From an uncultured Chitinophagales bacterium (GTDB lineage Bacteria; Bacteroidota; Bacteroidia; Chitinophagales; Chitinophagaceae): a DNA stretch of 8,408 nucleotides. Positions within the stretch are counted from its first letter, which is position 1. Each line of letters starts with the position of its first letter. Positions 4,803 through 8,408 of the stretch are shown in pieces. The DNA lies in contig CAMPIQ010000156.1 in assembly GCA_946886475.1 (NCBI GenBank), positions 1 through 8,408 of the forward strand. The letters are read 5' to 3'. A program made the position numbers and the translations under genes. The notes beneath the pieces were generated by a model that did not search any database, was not told the origin of the DNA, and saw only the letters and a program-made list of their open reading frames with translations.

Positions 4803-6452
4803 ATGAAAAAGATCATTATTCCATTTGCCCTGCTGTTATCCTTCCACGCTTTCAGCCAGTCACGTACTGACACCATCAGGATGATACAACAAACCGCATC
4901 CTTATACGACCTTGATTTTACGGATGCTGAAGCAGATTCCATGATCAGTAATATTTTTTCATGGAAAAGGAATTATGTAAGGATGCACCAGCGTTTTCCT
5001 GTCAATGACCTTGTATTCCCCTTTGCTTTTACTCCAGCACCTTTCGGATTTAAAGTGCCAGTAAACCAGCAAAAGATCAACTGGAATATCCCGGATCATA
5101 TCTCCTTACCAGACAACAGGAACGACCTGGCCTTTTATTCTATAACGCAACTGGCTTCACTCATAAAGAACAGGAAAATAAGTTCTGTTGAACTCACCAC
5201 CTTTTTTATTGCAAGACTGAAAAAATGGGGTGATACCCTGGAATCAGTAATCACCATTACAGAAGATCTTGCCATGCTTGAAGCAAAACAGGCAGATGAT
5301 GAAATAAAAAAAGGAAAGTACCGCGGACCACTGCATGGAATTCCATATGGACTTAAAGACCTGTTTGCAGTTAAAGGTTATAAAACTACCTGGGGTTCCA
5401 CTCCATACATGAACCAGGTGGTTGATGAAGATTCATACGTGTATACAAAACTGAAAGAGGCTGGGGCTGTTCTATGTGCAAAACTTTCATTAGGCGCTCT
5501 TGCCAATAACAACAAATGGTTTGGCGGAGAAACAAAGAACCCATGGAACCTTCAGCAGGGTTCAAGCGGATCTTCCGCCGGATCAGCTTCATCCGTTGTG
5601 GCAGGACTTCTTCCTTTTACCATTGGCACAGAAACATTGGGCTCCATTGTATCGCCATCAACAAGATGTGGCGCTACGGGATTAAGGCCAACGTTTGGCA
5701 CGGTTAGCCGTAGCGGTGGAATGGTGCTAAGCTGGAGTATGGACAAGCCGGGACCCATTTGCAGAAGTGCAGAGGATGATGCTATTGTTTATTATTATAT
5801 AAAAGGAACAGATGGCAAAGATCCGGGTAGCATAGACCATGCATTCAATTATGATCCAAAGCGGGATGTAAAAAAATTAAGGATCGCTTATGCTGAAAAT
5901 TATTTCAGGAGGTTGCCAAAAGATGCAATGGAATGGAAGGTAATTGATGCATTCAGGGCAATGGGTGTTGATGTTAAACCTGTAATTTTTCCTGATAGTG
6001 CCGTATATCCTTTCAACCTGGTATCCCCTATCCTGAACTCAGAATCTGCAGCGGCTTTTGACGAACTTACCAGAACCAACCGTGATGATCTCATTGAAAG
6101 ACAGGATAAGGATTTCTGGCCAAATTCTTTCCGTTCCGCAAGACTAATTCCGGCAGTTGAATACATCAATGCCAACCGTTACAGGTACGCTTTATGCAAT
6201 GCAATTCAGGACTTCATGAAAGATCATGATGTGGTAATTGTTCCAACTTACATGGGTAACCAGTTAAGCATAACCAACCTTACGGGCAATCCGGTTGTTT
6301 GTATGCCTATGGGATTTAACCAGAGAGGCCTGCCCCAAAGTATTACGCTTGTGGGAAAGCTTTATGATGAAGCATCTATACTTGAAGCAGCAAAAGCATA
6401 CCAGGAAAAAACCGGTTACCATAAAAAACACCCCGAAAAATTTTTAAATTGA
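4803..6452 (+). CDS. Secreted amidase-signature (AS) family hydrolase
   Basis: This 549-residue protein starts with a signal peptide (KKIIIPFALLLSFHAFSQS) with likely signal peptidase I cleavage near residues 18-19, so it should act in the periplasm or outside the cell. The amidase-signature core follows an N-terminal segment of about 100 residues. The Lys-cisSer-Ser triad is readable: Lys185 in GIPYGLKD, cis-Ser257 in the serine-rich loop GSSGSSAGS (253-261) and nucleophile Ser281 in GTETLGS, followed by the family motif CGATGLRPTFGTVSRSGG (289-306). The common GTDTGGS reads GTETLGS here, with Glu277 and Leu279 in place of Asp and Gly. The C-terminal part (NLTGNPVVCMPMGF, then LPQSITLVG) is complete. 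Relatives hydrolyse amides, and GatA is the best-known member, but a signal peptide and the lack of gatB/gatC nearby argue against tRNA amidation. The ATG is supported by the signal peptide. The amidohydrolase gene follows on the same strand after 70 bp, so cotranscription is possible. Confidence 0.92.
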   Translation: MKKIIIPFALLLSFHAFSQSRTDTIRMIQQTASLYDLDFTDAEADSMISNIFSWKRNYVRMHQRFPVNDLVFPFAFTPAPFGFKVPVNQQKINWNIPDHISLPDNRNDLAFYSITQLASLIKNRKISSVELTTFFIARLKKWGDTLESVITITEDLAMLEAKQADDEIKKGKYRGPLHGIPYGLKDLFAVKGYKTTWGSTPYMNQVVDEDSYVYTKLKEAGAVLCAKLSLGALANNNKWFGGETKNPWNLQQGSSGSSAGSASSVVAGLLPFTIGTETLGSIVSPSTRCGATGLRPTFGTVSRSGGMVLSWSMDKPGPICRSAEDDAIVYYYIKGTDGKDPGSIDHAFNYDPKRDVKKLRIAYAENYFRRLPKDAMEWKVIDAFRAMGVDVKPVIFPDSAVYPFNLVSPILNSESAAAFDELTRTNRDDLIERQDKDFWPNSFRSARLIPAVEYINANRYRYALCNAIQDFMKDHDVVIVPTYMGNQLSITNLTGNPVVCMPMGFNQRGLPQSITLVGKLYDEASILEAAKAYQEKTGYHKKHPEKFLN

Positions 6453-6522
6453 TCTTTGAGTCGCATCATTTTATTAATACACTGATAAATCTGAATTACT
6501 GTAATTTCCAACCCAACCACTA

Positions 6523-8169
6523 ATGAAATCAAAAATGAGAGATATTAAATTACTGCTGCTGTCCGGAATTATTTTCACATCGTGCAATAGTCAGCAGGAT
6601 GTAGACCTTCTAATATATAATGCCAGGATCTACACCGTGGATTCTTCCTTCAGCATTGCTGAAGCCATGGTGATAGATGATGGTAAGATCATAGAGGTTG
6701 GAGATAAGAAAACCATTTCAGCCAAATATGGCAGCGATAGTACCATTGATGCCCAGGGAAAATTTATTTATCCGGGATTTATTGATGCGCATGCACATTT
6801 TTATCGCTATGGACTGGGCCTGCAGACAGCTGACCTTGTTGGTTCAAAAAGCTGGGAGGATATTCTTGGTCGCTTGCAGGCATTTGAAAAAAATCTTAAT
6901 GAAGGTAAATGGCTTGTAGGCAGGGGATGGGACCAGAATGACTGGCCGGTTAAGGAATATCCGACCAATGAACAATTGAATGATCTGTTTCCAAACAGAC
7001 CAGTGATACTTATAAGGATCGACGGACATGCAGCAATTGTAAACCAGAAAGCAATTGAACTGTCAGGCATCAAAGCAGGACAGAAATTAACAGGAGGAGA
7101 ATTTGAAGAAAAGAATGGAAAGCTCACAGGTATACTTATTGATAATGCAATCGATCTCGCATCTTCTAAAATTCCAGAGGCCTCATCGCAGGAAATTGTG
7201 AAGTCCCTGCAACAGGGACAACAAAATTGTTTTGCAGTGGGCTTAACTACTGTTGATGATTGTGGTATCAGCTACAGGGAAGCCCTTTTTATGGACAGCC
7301 TGCATAAAAATGGAATCCTGAAAATGCGTGTGTATGCCATGCTAAGCGATTCAAGATCTAATTATGATTTTCTTTTCAGGAATGGCAAGATCAAAACAGA
7401 CCATTTAAATGTACGTTCATTCAAAGTGTATGGTGATGGTGCGCTGGGATCGCGTGGCGCCTGCTTATTGGAACCGTACAGTGACAGGAAAGACTGGTAT
7501 GGCTTTTTGTTGAGCGATTACAATCATTTTGATTCGGTTGCCAGTATTATTGCAAAGAACGATATGCAAATGTGCACACATGCAATTGGTGATTCGGGCA
7601 ACCGTGTAATTCTGAATATTTATGGAAAATATTTAAAGGGGAAGAACGATAAACGGTGGAGAATAGAACATGCACAGGTTATTAATAAAAATGATTTTGA
7701 TCTGTTTGGTCAATACAATATCATTCCGTCTGTGCAACCAACACATGCTACCTCCGATATGTACTGGGCGGAAGAAAGACTGGGAAGCGAAAGGGTGAAG
7801 GGAGCCTATGCATTCAAAGAACTATTGAATGAAAACGGATGGATACCATTGGGAACAGATTTCCCTGTTGAAGATATTTCACCATTCAAAACTTTTCTGG
7901 CAGCAGTGTTCCGGGTAGATGCCAAAGGATATCCTGATGGCGGTTATCAAATGGAAAATGCGCTGAGCCGTCAGGAAGCTTTACGTGGCATGACCATTTG
8001 GGCGGCACGTTCCAATTTTGAGGAACATGAAAAAGGTTCTTTGGAAAAAGGAAAGTTTGCAGATTTTGTAATACTTGATAAGGATCTGATGAGTGTGAAT
8101 GCAAACGAAGTATTAAAAACAGCTGTATTGTCAACCTATATTGGCGGCGTTAACGTTTACCGTAAATAG
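6523..8169 (+). CDS. Lipoprotein amidohydrolase, YtcJ / Amidohydro_3 type
   Basis: This protein of up to 548 residues belongs to the metal-dependent amidohydrolase superfamily, close to YtcJ-like and N-substituted formamide deformylase-like enzymes. It begins with a lipoprotein signal (LLLLSGIIFTSC, cysteine 21). Two start codons fit: the ATG at 6523 or the ATG at 6535, which gives a shorter basic N-region (MRDIK) and is equally plausible. Metal and active-site signatures are His90 and His92 in DAHAHFY, Lys301 in FKVYGDGALGSRGA, His353 in THAIGDSGN, His383 in RIEHAQ and Asp446 in GTDFPVE. The N- and C-terminal strands (about 28-80 and 505-548) form the usual composite beta domain, with KGSLEKGKFADFVILD near the end. 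All ligands are present, so it is probably active on a C-N bond of unknown substrate at the cell envelope. It follows the secreted amidase. The final 15 codons lie in the first unit of a 92-bp tandem repeat. Confidence 0.92.
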   Translation: MKSKMRDIKLLLLSGIIFTSCNSQQDVDLLIYNARIYTVDSSFSIAEAMVIDDGKIIEVGDKKTISAKYGSDSTIDAQGKFIYPGFIDAHAHFYRYGLGLQTADLVGSKSWEDILGRLQAFEKNLNEGKWLVGRGWDQNDWPVKEYPTNEQLNDLFPNRPVILIRIDGHAAIVNQKAIELSGIKAGQKLTGGEFEEKNGKLTGILIDNAIDLASSKIPEASSQEIVKSLQQGQQNCFAVGLTTVDDCGISYREALFMDSLHKNGILKMRVYAMLSDSRSNYDFLFRNGKIKTDHLNVRSFKVYGDGALGSRGACLLEPYSDRKDWYGFLLSDYNHFDSVASIIAKNDMQMCTHAIGDSGNRVILNIYGKYLKGKNDKRWRIEHAQVINKNDFDLFGQYNIIPSVQPTHATSDMYWAEERLGSERVKGAYAFKELLNENGWIPLGTDFPVEDISPFKTFLAAVFRVDAKGYPDGGYQMENALSRQEALRGMTIWAARSNFEEHEKGSLEKGKFADFVILDKDLMSVNANEVLKTAVLSTYIGGVNVYRK

Positions 8170-8408
8170 GATCGCGGATTACACGGATAAGATCAGGATG
8201 ATAAGGATAAAGATCTGTATCGGCGGCTAATATTAGCGGCATTAACGTTTACCGTAAATAGGATCGCGGATTACACGGATAAGATCAGGATGATAATGAT
8301 AAAGATCTGTATTGCCGGCCTATATTGGCGGCGTAAACGTTTACTGTAAATAGGGATCGCGGATTACACGGATAAGATCAGGATGATAAGGATAAAGATC
8401 TGTATTGC
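8123..8408 (+). repeat. Tandem repeat with 92-bp period, overlapping the 3' end of the amidohydrolase gene
   Basis: Unit 1 is 8123-8214, unit 2 is 8215-8306, unit 3 is 8307-8399 (93 bp, one extra G in TAGGGATC), and the first bases of unit 4 (8400-8408) reach the window edge. Each unit begins CTGTAT, contains ACGTTTACYGTAAATAG (the gene's last codons and stop in unit 1) and ends with a noncoding part rich in GGAT words (GGATTACAC, GGATAAGATCA, GGATGATAA). Unit 2 differs from unit 1 at 9 positions, 8 of them within 8221-8241. Unit 3 differs from unit 1 by 5 substitutions and one insertion. Unit 3 also contains the perfect 12-bp palindrome GTAAACGTTTAC at 8333-8344, and unit 2 has CTAATATTAG at 8227-8236. 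The GCGGATTACACGGAT part resembles dispersed repeats I associate with Bacteroidota genomes. Confidence 0.92.

Noticed and set aside
4803..6452. Amidase as GatA of tRNA amidotransferase
   Set aside because: It has a signal peptide and an extra N-terminal segment, and no gatB or gatC is nearby.
8123..8408. 92-bp repeats as a CRISPR array or attachment sites
   Set aside because: Whole units are repeated head to tail with no variable spacers, and unit 1 overlaps coding sequence. No integrase is nearby.

Overview
The window looks like chromosomal DNA from a Bacteroidota bacterium, most likely of the Chitinophagaceae / Sphingobacteriales type. This is inferred from AT-leaning genes without clear Shine-Dalgarno sequences, lipoprotein signals with loose lipoboxes, protein families typical of that group, and degenerate repeats between genes. 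No rRNA, tRNA, CRISPR array, transposase or phage gene was seen.

Left part (1-3594): a minus-strand esterase-fold hydrolase is divergent from a plus-strand run made of an ATP-grasp ligase, a GCS2/YbdK-type carboxylate-amine ligase and a small uncharacterised protein of about 87 residues. Two different amide-bond-forming enzymes side by side, with a hydrolase next to them, suggest a small pathway that makes an amino-acid- or peptide-like amide product. The product cannot be read from the sequence. The ATP-grasp gene is bracketed by composite arrays of 7-bp units in the same order and orientation on both sides (GAGTCNN units, then GATTNNN units). The downstream array supplies the gene's last two codons and its stop. 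A third repeat type appears to encode the tail of the esterase.

Right part (3713-8169): three predicted exported hydrolases. A minus-strand lipoprotein of the proline-iminopeptidase-like alpha/beta hydrolase family is divergent from a secreted amidase-signature enzyme, which is followed on the same strand by a lipoprotein amidohydrolase of the YtcJ/Amidohydro_3 type. All three belong to families that mostly cut C-N bonds. A functional link to the ligases on the left is speculative.

Right edge (8123-8408): a tandem array with a 92-bp period begins inside the 3' end of the amidohydrolase gene. It holds three copies and the start of a fourth when the window ends. Each copy carries a relic of the gene's last 15 codons and stop plus 45 bp of noncoding GGAT-rich sequence.

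The core enzymes belong to known families. The least ordinary features are the repeats that reach into the 3' ends of three genes and the flanking GANTC-dense heptamer arrays.
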